64,000 nt of DNA from Cytobacillus sp. NJ13. Lineage in GTDB: Bacteria > Bacillota > Bacilli > Bacillales > Cytobacillaceae. The stretch is taken from assembly GCA_030348385.1 (NCBI GenBank), contig JAUCFP010000006.1:2170001-2234000 (forward strand). Direction: 5' to 3'. Below, piece after piece: positions 36,169-44,925 of this stretch. Within the stretch, counting starts at the first letter, position 1. Every line of letters starts with the position of its first letter. The notes under the pieces are model-generated. The model worked only from the letters and a program-made list of their open reading frames with translations. It was not told the DNA's origin and did no database searches. The position numbers were made by a program, and so were the translations under genes.

Positions 36169-37211
36169 TTCAGCCTCTCCCCTTTTGCCGGAATTTTAAT
36201 ATCTATATAGGTTCCTTCGTTCTTCTTAGAACGAATTTTGAATATTCCTCCAACTTCTTCGCAGCGTTCCCTCATTGTCTTAAGCCCATAGGAGGTTATC
36301 CTCTCTTTATGAGGATTAAAACCTTTTCCATTATCAGCAATAAAAAGATAAATGTAATCTTCTTCTTCCGTTAAGGTTATTTTTATATTCCCTGCATCAG
36401 CATGGCGGAGCACATTTGATAGGGCTTCCTGGACAATCCGAAACAAATGCTCTTCCGCTGCTTTCGAAAGATTCTCGATCTCATCAATGCTTGCGTGAAA
36501 ATCGATGTTTGTCTTGGCCTTTAACTCCTGTATCAGCTTAATAATTCCATCGCATAGCCTGTCATCACTCAGCTGCACAGGCCTCAAATGGAGAAGAAGC
36601 GCCCTCATTTCCCCCTGCGCTTTCGCAGCGATTTCCGAGACTTCATTTAACTGCTCCCTTGCTTTATCACTATCAAAATCAAAAACTCTTAGGGCAGCTG
36701 AAGACATCATACTCAAAGCGAAAAGCTGCTGGCTCACTACATCATGCAGATCTCTTGCCAGACGCTGTCTTTCTTCCATCACAGCAGCTGAATGGGCTGT
36801 TTGTGCCAGGATAGACTTTTCATCAGCAAGCCGCTGCATGGAAAAAACCTGCTCCTGGATATTTTCCGCCAGCTGATTCAGTTCATCTGAAATTAACCCT
36901 ATCTCATCTTTTTCATAAGATTCCATCCGATCAGCATACTTACCGCTCCTCAATGTTGAAACAAATAATAAAATATCACCGAGCCTGCCTTTAATTAAGT
37001 AGCTTCCCTTGAGCCCAAAGTAGGCTCCCGTAAGAAGTAAAATGGTTAAAGCATACAAAAAAAGCCAGAAGGTGCTCTTTATCGTCATTGGCGATTCAGG
37101 ATTATAAAATAGATACACCTGTAATCCGACAAAAAAGATTAATGAACTTATAATGGCCATCATAATAAAACTCTGTACAAACCAATACCTGATCCCGGTT
37201 TTTTTCATCAT
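36165..37211 (-). CDS. liaS: Sensor histidine kinase (LiaS-like)
   Basis: A 348-aa two-transmembrane (intramembrane-sensing) kinase. The helices lie at about residues 11-33 and 47-66, with a very short loop between. HAMP and HisKA_3 dimerisation follow, with His156 in RDLHDVVSQQ. The ATPase has IVQEALSNVLRHA, DNGKGFN and SYGLKTMRER. Strong resemblance to LiaS/VraS. Two adjacent ATGs at 37211 and 37208 follow GGGG; the first is used. The gene starts 6 nt after liaF. Confidence 0.92.
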   Translation of the reverse strand: MMKKTGIRYWFVQSFIMMAIISSLIFFVGLQVYLFYNPESPMTIKSTFWLFLYALTILLLTGAYFGLKGSYLIKGRLGDILLFVSTLRSGKYADRMESYEKDEIGLISDELNQLAENIQEQVFSMQRLADEKSILAQTAHSAAVMEERQRLARDLHDVVSQQLFALSMMSSAALRVFDFDSDKAREQLNEVSEIAAKAQGEMRALLLHLRPVQLSDDRLCDGIIKLIQELKAKTNIDFHASIDEIENLSKAAEEHLFRIVQEALSNVLRHADAGNIKITLTEEEDYIYLFIADNGKGFNPHKERITSYGLKTMRERCEEVGGIFKIRSKKNEGTYIDIKIPAKGERLK

Positions 37212-37217
37212 ATACCC

Positions 37218-38054
37218 CTATACTTTGTCGATCCGGATGGATCCAATTTTTACTTGTACAGCGATTCTCAGCTTTCTTGATGCTTCATCGTAACCGGGCG
37301 ACTTATATTGAAGACTGCGGTTAATGTCACCTGTCTTTTGATCAAAAATGCGAATGTCTCCTATATTAATATTTGACTGGATCATCACCGGAATGTTTTC
37401 AGGGATAATCATTTTTACATCCCCAATCCACCCTCTTACAATGACAGGTGTCTCTTTCTCCGGGATGAAGGCCTTGCTGAAATCAATAAAATAATCACCG
37501 ATCATTGTATATAAATCCATTGGCTCCAAAGACCAATTTGGCTGTTTAAAATCCACATCACCAATCGAAAAACCTCTTATATTTTTAAGCGGCTGCGGGC
37601 TTTCGTATTTTGAGATATTAATAATCTTCTTCTCCGCTGCACCTTTGTTTTTTCCATATATATCCGCCGGAAAATCCTGATCAAAATGAATCTTTAAACG
37701 GTCTCGTTTCAATAAAATATTAATCCCGATAAAAATAAGAAAAAGGGGCCAGAGTTTCCATATTTCCATAAACCTAAATTCAATTACTTCGAAACGATCA
37801 AGGATTAATAAAAATGAAAATACTATTAGAAATAACCCGGGAAACATTCCGCTCCGGCTTTTCTTCAACAAATATGACAGCAGATAATGACATCCTGCAG
37901 CCAATAGAATAAAGGGGTAAATTACGACAAATACCTCTTTTATTTCCAAGGAAATGACACCTATGTTCATAAGGAGAAGCAAAATTCCAACTGCTGATAA
38001 AGTTACCGCGAAGATTATCTGATTAACTGACTTGTATCTCATAGGCGTTCCCAT
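37218..38054 (-). CDS. liaF: LiaF-like membrane inhibitor of two-component system
   Basis: A 278-aa protein with four N-terminal hydrophobic segments (about residues 10-125) and a C-terminal cytoplasmic LiaF/DUF2154 domain. The domain includes FSIGDVDFKQ, RGWIGDVKMIIPE and SNINIGDIRIFD. LiaF holds LiaS inactive in the absence of envelope stress. The ATG at 38054 lies 9 nt after AGGAG. First gene of liaFSR; the liaI and liaH targets usually next to it are absent from this window. Confidence 0.88.
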   Translation of the reverse strand: MGTPMRYKSVNQIIFAVTLSAVGILLLLMNIGVISLEIKEVFVVIYPFILLAAGCHYLLSYLLKKSRSGMFPGLFLIVFSFLLILDRFEVIEFRFMEIWKLWPLFLIFIGINILLKRDRLKIHFDQDFPADIYGKNKGAAEKKIINISKYESPQPLKNIRGFSIGDVDFKQPNWSLEPMDLYTMIGDYFIDFSKAFIPEKETPVIVRGWIGDVKMIIPENIPVMIQSNINIGDIRIFDQKTGDINRSLQYKSPGYDEASRKLRIAVQVKIGSIRIDKV

Positions 38055-38294
38055 CCTTCTTTTCTCCTAATCTTGTATTCGCTAAAATAGAAACCTTTTC
38101 CTCCAATATATTCATTTTATCACTCAGCTATTTTATGCAAACATTCCGCAGAGTGGTTCACCCTCCGCCTCCGGACGGATGCAATCCATATCACCATTTA
38201 TTTCTTTCCATCATATTCTGTACTACATTCCAAATCGGGTGATTCGCCTAAATCGGCGCTTCTCTTATGGAATTATGAAAGGGGGAAACTATAG

Positions 38295-39701
38295 ATGGGA
38301 GTTGAACTAACAGCCATCCATTGGATTTATGTTCTTTTTATTCTGTTTATTATTGGTTTCATGATTATGAGGAGAGATACAACCCTTGTCTGTATTGCAG
38401 GCATCTTTTTAATTGCCATTACGGCTACCGGCTCCTTAAGCAGTTCAGTCAGCAGTATTTTTACCAGTTTTATATTTGCTATTACAGAACTCCTTTCCAC
38501 TATATTGGTCATTTCGATAATCGTCGCCATGAGCCGGACACTGACCACAACTGGAATCAATGATGTCATGATCTCTCCTTTTACCAAATTAATCAGAACA
38601 CCAGCACTTGCCTATTGGACTATTGGGATTTTGATGATGGTCATCTCATGGTTTTTTTGGCCATCTCCTGCAGTTGCATTAATGGGAGCAGTACTTCTTC
38701 CAGTAGCCATTCGGGTTGGATTGCCTGCTTTGGGCGCGGCCATGGCCATGAACCTATTCGGGCATGGCATTGCACTATCTGGCGATTTTATAATCCAGGC
38801 TGCACCGAAGTTAACTGCCGATGCAGCCGGGCTTCCTGTCGGGGAAGTCATATCAGCCAGTATTCCGCTTGTTATTATTATGGGAGCAGTGACAACTATT
38901 ACAGCTTTTTATCTTATAAAGAGAGACATGAAAAGCGGAAAACTGACTGCAGCAACAGGACTCACCGTGGGTACCCCTGCTGAACTTCAGTCTGACGCCA
39001 GTCAACAACATCTGCTATCACTTCATCAAAAGCGTTTTTTTGCGCTATTCATACCTTTTTTATTTGCTGCTGATGTTACTGCCATGTTTGCACTGGACCT
39101 CCAGGGCGGTGACGCTACAGCTTTAATAGGCGGGACATCGATTTTCATCCTTTTGATGATTACGCTATCGGCCCATCGCAATAAAGGCCTTGAAAAAACA
39201 ACTGGCTATTTAGTTGAAGGCTTCCAGTTTGGTTTTAGGGTATTTGGCCCTGTAATTCCAATTGCAGCTTTCTTTTATCTGGGGGACGCTGGATTTACAC
39301 AAATGATAGGAGACTTTCTGCCAAAAGACTCTCATGGAATCGTTAATGATCTTGGAGTTGGCCTGGCTTCTGCTGTCCCTTTAAGCAAAGAAGTAGGCGC
39401 CATTACATTAACAGTGGTTGGAGCCATTACCGGCCTGGACGGATCTGGTTTTTCCGGCATATCACTTGCCGGCTCGATTGCAAGCCTGTTCGCAGCAGCC
39501 ATAGGCACAGGTGCGGCAACCTTAACAGCTCTAGGCCAGGTAGCCGGAATCTGGGTAGGCGGCGGTACGCTTGTTCCTTGGGCCCTCATCCCTGCAGCAG
39601 CCATCTGTAATGTAGACGCTTTTGAACTGGCTCGCAGGAATTTGCTTCCGGTAACAATTGGTTTAATTGTGACTACTATTGCAGCCATGTTCCTCATTTA
39701 A
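38295..39701 (+). CDS. yhfA: Putative transporter YhfA (ion transporter superfamily)
   Basis: A 468-aa polytopic protein with about 11-12 transmembrane segments. It resembles B. subtilis YhfA, a putative transporter of unknown substrate in the GntP/citrate-ion transporter fold. Conserved-looking re-entrant segments are FFWPSPAVALMGAVLLPVA and FGHGIALSGDFIIQAAP in the first half and a Gly/Ala-rich AGSIASLFAAAIGTGAATL in the second. The ATG at 38295 follows AGGGGGAAA. Single gene ending in a strong bidirectional terminator. Confidence 0.85.
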   Translation: MGVELTAIHWIYVLFILFIIGFMIMRRDTTLVCIAGIFLIAITATGSLSSSVSSIFTSFIFAITELLSTILVISIIVAMSRTLTTTGINDVMISPFTKLIRTPALAYWTIGILMMVISWFFWPSPAVALMGAVLLPVAIRVGLPALGAAMAMNLFGHGIALSGDFIIQAAPKLTADAAGLPVGEVISASIPLVIIMGAVTTITAFYLIKRDMKSGKLTAATGLTVGTPAELQSDASQQHLLSLHQKRFFALFIPFLFAADVTAMFALDLQGGDATALIGGTSIFILLMITLSAHRNKGLEKTTGYLVEGFQFGFRVFGPVIPIAAFFYLGDAGFTQMIGDFLPKDSHGIVNDLGVGLASAVPLSKEVGAITLTVVGAITGLDGSGFSGISLAGSIASLFAAAIGTGAATLTALGQVAGIWVGGGTLVPWALIPAAAICNVDAFELARRNLLPVTIGLIVTTIAAMFLI

Positions 39702-39703
39702 AA

Positions 39704-39743
39704 AGCAGCAAAGAGACTATCTGCGATAGTCTCTTTGCTTTTA
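39704..39743. terminator. Bidirectional terminator between yhfA and PAP2 gene
   Basis: GCAAAGAGACTAT (39708-39720) pairs perfectly with ATAGTCTCTTTGC (39726-39738) around a 5-nt loop, with A and T runs on both sides. Confidence 0.92.
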
Positions 39744-40403
39744 TGCCGATTCTCTTTGGTGTGATTTTCTCCTGAACATTGACTTTAGTGCCGCGTAAAT
39801 GGAAATTGAAATGAATACCCAAATATAGCCTGCTGCAAATCCCGCTGCAATATCTGACGGATAATGTACACCCATCACAATCCGGCTGATTCCCATTAAG
39901 AAAATCCAAATGCCAGCTAAAATCGCCGTCATCCATTTTGCAGACTTGGACTTTAATTCGTTAATGATAAAATAGGCAATAACCGTATAAAGGATCATCC
40001 CAATCATAGCATGTCCGCTCGGAAAGCTGAGACTCGCCACATCAACCAGATGTTCCTGATCTGGGCGCGGCCTTCCAATTGCCTCTTTAAGCCACTTATT
40101 TACTTCATTTCCCGCTGCAACAGCAAAAACAACTGATGCCATCGCTTCATAATTCCTATATTTAAACAAAAGTAACAATAAGAATGCCAATGTGATGATT
40201 CCAACACCGGCTTTATCCCCTAAACTGTCCATGGCTTCAAAAAATGGATGAGTGTTTTCTGAAAACAAACCTGTAAAAAATTCCGAAAAATAACGATCAA
40301 ATATTAGTGATTTTCCGATATTAACAGAAGCCAAAAAATAAAGAAAAACTGCTGCTGATACAGCCAGGAAAAAGTTTGCCCATTTAGATTTATGCATTTC
40401 CAA
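39741..40403 (-). CDS. PAP2-superfamily phosphatase
   Basis: A 220-aa membrane phosphatase with about six transmembrane segments. The three PAP2 motifs are present: KEAIGRPRPDQ, LSFPSGHAM and SRIVMGVHYPSDIAAG. Substrates are typically lipid phosphates such as undecaprenyl pyrophosphate or phosphatidylglycerol phosphate; which one is not clear. The TTG start at 40403 lies 10 nt after GGAGG; an ATG two codons later is less well placed. Single gene. Confidence 0.9.
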   Translation of the reverse strand: MEMHKSKWANFFLAVSAAVFLYFLASVNIGKSLIFDRYFSEFFTGLFSENTHPFFEAMDSLGDKAGVGIITLAFLLLLLFKYRNYEAMASVVFAVAAGNEVNKWLKEAIGRPRPDQEHLVDVASLSFPSGHAMIGMILYTVIAYFIINELKSKSAKWMTAILAGIWIFLMGISRIVMGVHYPSDIAAGFAAGYIWVFISISIYAALKSMFRRKSHQRESA

Positions 40404-40556
40404 TCTTACAAAACCTCCAATTCAGCACTTTAATTTATAGTATCATCTCTTCTTCACTTTTATTATGTTAAGTTTGAGAAAAAAGAAGATTTTCTCCTTT
40501 AACCTATTAAAGAATGTTATAATAATGAAAAAATTATGCAATTAGGAGAGGAAATC

Positions 40557-41762
40557 ATGTCCGAAACATTATTTAAAAAACTGGAAAGCTATTACGATGA
40601 AATGGTCTCCATCCGCCGCTATCTTCACCAGAACCCCGAAGTATCCTTTAAGGAAGAAAAGACGGCTCACTATATCAAAACCTATTATGAAGATCTGGGT
40701 ATTGAAGTCCGGGGGCATGTAGGAGGAAATGGAGTTGTTGCTAAAATCCATGGCAGTAAACCAGGAAAAACAATCGCTTTAAGAGCAGATTTTGATGCAC
40801 TGCCTATCCAAGATGAAAAGGATGTCCCATATAAATCATTGGTACCTGGTGTTATGCATGCTTGCGGACACGATGGACACACAGCAACTTTGCTTGTGCT
40901 GGCAAAGGCGCTCAATGAACTTCGGGATGAATTAGAAGGTACATATGTCATGATTCACCAGCACGCCGAGGAATATGCCCCAGGCGGAGCGAAATCGATG
41001 ATCGAAGATGGCTGCCTTGAGGGAGTCGATGCCATTTTTGGAACTCACCTATGGGCATCCGAACCAACGGGGAAAATTCAATATCGCGTCGGTCCATTTA
41101 TGGCAGCAGCAGACAGATTTGAAGTTTCCATCCAAGGAAAAGGCGGGCATGGAGCACAGCCTCACAAAACAAAAGATGCGATTGTAACTGCGTCCCAGCT
41201 GGTCGTCAATCTTCAGCAAATCGTCAGCAGAAAAGTAAATCCAATAGATTCTGCAGTTGTAACAGTTGGATCCTTCGTAGCTGATAACGCATTTAATGTA
41301 ATTGCCGATAGAGCAAAATTGATCGGTACCGTCCGCACATTTAACGAGGACGTACGTACCAATATCGAAGAGGAAATTGAGCGCATTGTTAAAGGAACAT
41401 GCTACACAGCAGACAGCGCCTATGACTATCAGTTCCATAGAGGCTATCCTGCGGTTATTAATCATAAAACAGAAACCGAATTCCTGGCTGAACTTGCAGG
41501 GAAGATTGATGAAGTCAAGTGGGTAGAAGAAACAGAGCCTGATATGGGCGGAGAAGATTTCGCTTACTATCTCCAGCAGGTTAAAGGCACCTTCTTCTTT
41601 ACTGGAGCAAAACCAGAAAACACAGCTGAAAACTATCCGCACCATCATCCAAAGTTTGATATCGATGAAAAAGCCATGCTGATCGCAGCCAAAACATTGG
41701 GAACAGCAGCTTTAAACTATCATAGCTTTCAGGAAAGCAAGGATTCTGTTGAGGTAGGATAG
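40557..41762 (+). CDS. yhaA: M20 family amidohydrolase (YhaA-like)
   Basis: A 401-aa zinc amidohydrolase of family M20D, related to aminoacylase, hippurate and N-acyl-amino-acid hydrolases. Metal and catalytic motifs are ALRADFDALPI, HACGHDGHTA, HQHAEEYAPGGA and DMGGEDFAYYL. The ATG at 40557 follows AGGAGAGG by 5 nt; seven upstream in-frame codons lack a ribosome site. B. subtilis YhaA occupies the same place beside ecsC. Cytosolic, substrate uncertain. Confidence 0.92.
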   Translation: MSETLFKKLESYYDEMVSIRRYLHQNPEVSFKEEKTAHYIKTYYEDLGIEVRGHVGGNGVVAKIHGSKPGKTIALRADFDALPIQDEKDVPYKSLVPGVMHACGHDGHTATLLVLAKALNELRDELEGTYVMIHQHAEEYAPGGAKSMIEDGCLEGVDAIFGTHLWASEPTGKIQYRVGPFMAAADRFEVSIQGKGGHGAQPHKTKDAIVTASQLVVNLQQIVSRKVNPIDSAVVTVGSFVADNAFNVIADRAKLIGTVRTFNEDVRTNIEEEIERIVKGTCYTADSAYDYQFHRGYPAVINHKTETEFLAELAGKIDEVKWVEETEPDMGGEDFAYYLQQVKGTFFFTGAKPENTAENYPHHHPKFDIDEKAMLIAAKTLGTAALNYHSFQESKDSVEVG

Positions 41763-41780
41763 TAAGAGGAAATTTGAGAT

Positions 41781-41810
41781 TGGGCCAGGCGACTGGCCCA
41801 TTTTGTTTGT
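41781..41810 (+). terminator. Terminator of yhaA
   Basis: TGGGCCAG (41781-41788) pairs with CTGGCCCA (41793-41800) around a GCGA loop, followed by TTTTGTTTG. Confidence 0.88.
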
Positions 41811-41843
41811 GGTGGGTGTGGAACTTTTTTTCAGAAGATTTTA

Positions 41844-42046
41844 AGTTTGGCGCAATAACCTGTTTTCTTGGCTCAATCAATTTCTCTTTTGGCGCATATC
41901 TGAATCTCTTCGGCACAATTCTTAAGTTTTCAGCAAATTTACCTGCTTTTTTGGCGCATTAATTTCCTCTCCCGGCGCATAGCTGAATCTCTTCGGCGCA
42001 ATCCCCGGCCAAATTGGCGCAATTAAACTCACTCGCCTCAATCAAA
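41844..42046. repeat. Ten-unit array with 21-bp period and 83-bp higher-order duplication
   Basis: GGCGCA or close variants recur at 41849, 41870, 41891, 41912, 41932, 41953, 41974, 41995, 42016 and about 42035: 21-bp steps, once 20, with a final 19. Four-unit blocks at 41849-41931 and 41932-42014 are duplicates offset by 83 bp, sharing CTGAATCTCTTCGGC and AATTTC.CT. On the minus strand the unit reads as a heptapeptide x-A-P-K-x-x-x, broken by a stop where one unit is 20 bp. It fills the gap between yhaA and ecsC terminators; there is no convincing gene or ribosome site. Confidence 0.85.
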
Positions 42047-42050
42047 TTGC

Positions 42051-42082
42051 AAAAAAGCCCCAAGCCTAATCAGGCCTTGGAG
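42051..42082 (-). terminator. Terminator of ecsABC
   Basis: CCAAGCCT and AGGCCTTGG (42060-42080) form the stem; the minus-strand product ends in GGGGCTTTTTT. It overlaps the 3' end of ecsC. Confidence 0.8.
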
Positions 42083-42797
42083 CAGTCTTTAATATCCGCA
42101 GACGATAAGCATTTTTAGCGGTTTCTCCTAAATGGTCAAGCAAATTATAGTTCGCATACGCCCCAACAGCAGCACCTATACCGGGCACCAGCTGGAGCAT
42201 CTTAACGAGGTCGATATAATCACGGTATTCCTGCTGAAACACCTTCCAGTCCATGTCTGCTAATGCTTCCTTACGGTCATCCCATTCTTCAATAAGCTTC
42301 AGTGTTTCTTTCCTTTTTTCATCACTGGAAAATGCGAGCTGAAATACGTGAAGGAGAAACAGGCGCTCTTCATAATCATTTGTATCAAATCCATATAGGG
42401 CAGCAGCCTCAAAAAGAAATTTCATCTTTATGCTCAGCAGCAAAGGAAAATCAGCCAGGCCAAGGAAAATTCCCCCTGCCCCGGTTCCGGCACCTTCGAC
42501 CGCAGCTGTTTTGCGGTAGGTCGAAATCTTCTCTTCAAGCATGTGATCCATCAATTCAAGGCCGCGGCCGGCAGATTGTTTTTTTCTGGTGGTTGCATTT
42601 GATCCAATCAGGGTTGCCTTCACCATATTTTTTATGCTGTCTGTAATAATTTGATGAGCTTTTTCGGGTATTATACTATTTACCTTTGTTTGAGCTTTTT
42701 TTGAAAGGCGATTCAGCATACTGGAGCGCTTATTTATTCGTCTCTTCCATTCTTCAATTTCGTGATATGCTTTTAATTCATACTCCCTCATTTTCAT
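42066..42797 (-). CDS. ecsC: EcsC family protein
   Basis: A 243-aa EcsC protein. EcsC domains occur alone or fused to other domains and have no established biochemical role. The Gly-rich segment VEGAGTGAGGIFLGLADFP and C-terminal VPGIGAAVGAYANYNLLDHL are typical. Two ATGs (42797, 42791) follow AAGGCAGG; the first is listed. Last gene of ecsA-ecsB-ecsC, separated from ecsB by about 57 nt, as in B. subtilis. Confidence 0.93.
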   Translation of the reverse strand: MKMREYELKAYHEIEEWKRRINKRSSMLNRLSKKAQTKVNSIIPEKAHQIITDSIKNMVKATLIGSNATTRKKQSAGRGLELMDHMLEEKISTYRKTAAVEGAGTGAGGIFLGLADFPLLLSIKMKFLFEAAALYGFDTNDYEERLFLLHVFQLAFSSDEKRKETLKLIEEWDDRKEALADMDWKVFQQEYRDYIDLVKMLQLVPGIGAAVGAYANYNLLDHLGETAKNAYRLRILKTAPRPD

Positions 42798-42854
42798 ACC
42801 TGCCTTTTTTCAGGATGACTATATATACGCATACCAGACAGCATTGGTTTCATT

Positions 42855-44075
42855 TTATGCCCGGCTGCCCGCCAGCCGATTCTGAATATAGAAATGAGTA
42901 TATACATATGCAAATAAAATCCCTAATGTCAAAGACAGCAGTGATGCCATCCAGCCGCCATTGGCCAGGACAGCCAGCGATAAGAGGAGTGCCTGAACAT
43001 ATAGGATGCTTGTAAGCAGCTGTTTAAAGGAATTCTCCTTTATGTCCCCTTTAACGGGGTATAAGTTCACCCACAGCTTATCCTGATGATGATTCCATAG
43101 GGGCAGGAGCTGAAAGCCTGTTAAGTACATGAATAGCGGTACAAGCAGTATTTGTCCCATGCCATACGAAATTAAATAAATCGCTCCGGCACCAATGAAC
43201 GTTAAACGAATGAATAGACCGAAGTAATCACCAGAACGGAGAAACGTTCGGACAAAAAGGTTTTTAAACGTCGCATCCTGTTTGAAAGGAATGACTGATA
43301 GCAGCCAATCAAGCCATTTTCGCCTTTTTACGCGATCTTTCAGCTTTGGAACATCTGTAAACATATTGGCGAGCCTGTAGAAAGACGTCATTCTCCTCTC
43401 TTCCTGGTCAATTAAAAACTCCCATTTTAGTCCTTTACCCCTGGATTTCATACTAAAGAACCAGTACAGCAGAATCAGGAGCACGCCTGCCGCCAGCATG
43501 AAAATGGGGGAAGCACCGCTAAAAAGAAAATATAGGAACACAGCGTTTACTGCGTAACGCACACATGCATCCAGGATATGTACGCTTGTTTCGATGTAAT
43601 ATTGTATCTTCCAGCGGATCAGCAAATTGATAATTTTTAACGACAGCAAGATAAGCAGAAAAGGTAAAAACGTTCTAAAATTGCCATCATTCACTCTGGC
43701 ATATATGGGCATGAAAACCCCTAGCCCCATTACGAGGATGTACGCATGCACAAAAAAGCTTACTGCCAGCGAACGCCTAATATAACCTGAAAGCCTATCT
43801 TCAAGCGGCAGAAGAAAAATTTTGTCTGCCTCAGAAAAAAATGTATAAATCGGGCTGTATGTAACCAGAAGAGCTAAAATAATTGCCATTACCGCTGCAG
43901 CAGGAAAATGACCGGGAAGCGTCTTTATCCATTCCTGATAATAAAAAGCGGCAGTGCCCAAAAGGAACACCATCACAATGACAATATGGCCATTAAAAAT
44001 ATAGCGGAGATAGCGGGAAAGCTCTTTGACTGTCCTCCCGAACCTCTCCTTCCATAATTGTTTTTCATTAAACAT
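42855..44075 (-). CDS. ecsB: ABC transporter permease EcsB
   Basis: A 406-aa membrane subunit of the Ecs ABC transporter, with about 10 hydrophobic segments. Ecs affects protein secretion, intramembrane proteolysis by RasP, competence and sporulation in B. subtilis. The N-terminus FNEKQLWKERFGRTVKEL and the loop DKIFLLPLEDRLSGYIRRS match EcsB. The ATG at 44075 follows AAAGGAAG and overlaps the ecsA 3' end by 8 nt, indicating coupling. Confidence 0.93.
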   Translation of the reverse strand: MFNEKQLWKERFGRTVKELSRYLRYIFNGHIVIVMVFLLGTAAFYYQEWIKTLPGHFPAAAVMAIILALLVTYSPIYTFFSEADKIFLLPLEDRLSGYIRRSLAVSFFVHAYILVMGLGVFMPIYARVNDGNFRTFLPFLLILLSLKIINLLIRWKIQYYIETSVHILDACVRYAVNAVFLYFLFSGASPIFMLAAGVLLILLYWFFSMKSRGKGLKWEFLIDQEERRMTSFYRLANMFTDVPKLKDRVKRRKWLDWLLSVIPFKQDATFKNLFVRTFLRSGDYFGLFIRLTFIGAGAIYLISYGMGQILLVPLFMYLTGFQLLPLWNHHQDKLWVNLYPVKGDIKENSFKQLLTSILYVQALLLSLAVLANGGWMASLLSLTLGILFAYVYTHFYIQNRLAGSRA

Positions 44076-44808
44076 AATCTTCTTCCTTTGTGAGCTGGAT
44101 ATATAAATCATCGAGGGTAGCTCCCGGCATAGCAAATTGCTGCTGGAGCTCTGCTAAAGTTCCCTTCGCCCTCACTTTTCCTTCATGCAAAATCACAAAA
44201 CGATCACAATATCTTTCAGCAGTTGCCAATATATGGGTGGACATAAGAATACCTGCCCCGCTTTCTTTCATTTTCTTCATCAAATCAAGAAGTGATTGAA
44301 TGCCCAGCGGGTCAAGACCTACAAACGGTTCATCAACAATGTATAATGACGGCTGCACCAGAAAAGCGCACATAATCATTACCTTCTGTTTCATCCCTTT
44401 AGAAAAATGGGCTGGAAACCACTTCATTCTTTTTTCCATTCTGAATTCCTTTAGGAGTGATTCCACTCTTGATTTATAATCTGTTTCAGGCAGGCCGTAT
44501 GCCATGGCTGTAATACGCAAATGTTCTTCCAGTGTTAATTCATCATACAAAATCGGCGTTTCCGGAACAAAGGTGAATTGCTTGCGATACCCTTCCTTAT
44601 CCTTAAGGAATTGCCTCCCATTGATTGTTATTTCGCCTTCCTTCGGTTCCATTAAGCCAATTACATGTTTGATGGTCGTACTTTTTCCGGCTCCGTTAAG
44701 GCCAATCAGGCCGACTATTTCGTTTTCTCCCACATCAAAGGAGACATCCTTCAAGACCGGATTTCTTGTATAGCCGCCGGTAACGTTTTTAATTTCAAGC
44801 AGCGCCAT
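44068..44808 (-). CDS. ecsA: ABC transporter ATP-binding protein EcsA
   Basis: A 246-aa ATPase of the Ecs transporter. Walker A is GLNGAGKST, the signature segment is HFSKGMKQKVMIMCAFL and Walker B is LYIVDEPFVGLDP. The opening LEIKNVTGGYTRNPVLKDVS and FRMEKRMKWFPAHFSKG are close to B. subtilis EcsA. The ATG at 44808 lies 9 nt after AGGAAGG; a TTG two codons earlier is possible. First gene of ecsABC, divergent from the three-module region. Confidence 0.96.
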   Translation of the reverse strand: MALLEIKNVTGGYTRNPVLKDVSFDVGENEIVGLIGLNGAGKSTTIKHVIGLMEPKEGEITINGRQFLKDKEGYRKQFTFVPETPILYDELTLEEHLRITAMAYGLPETDYKSRVESLLKEFRMEKRMKWFPAHFSKGMKQKVMIMCAFLVQPSLYIVDEPFVGLDPLGIQSLLDLMKKMKESGAGILMSTHILATAERYCDRFVILHEGKVRAKGTLAELQQQFAMPGATLDDLYIQLTKEEDYV

Positions 44809-44925
44809 TTTCAACGTCCTTCCTACTATATATGTAAGACCATTGTAAAAAAAGCCAAAGGATATTGTCCAGTTTGGGGAAAATTCCTGTATATAAATCC
44901 CGAATCCGGAGATTCTAATCTATGA

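Noticed and set aside
41049..41648. Minus-strand open frame of 199 codons opposite yhaA
   Set aside because: Shadow of yhaA; composition is unlike a protein and it covers conserved M20 motifs on the other strand.
41599..41916. Minus-strand frame of 105 codons running from the periodic array into yhaA
   Set aside because: Half is antisense to yhaA and half is the tandem repeat; no ribosome site. The repeat itself is reported instead.
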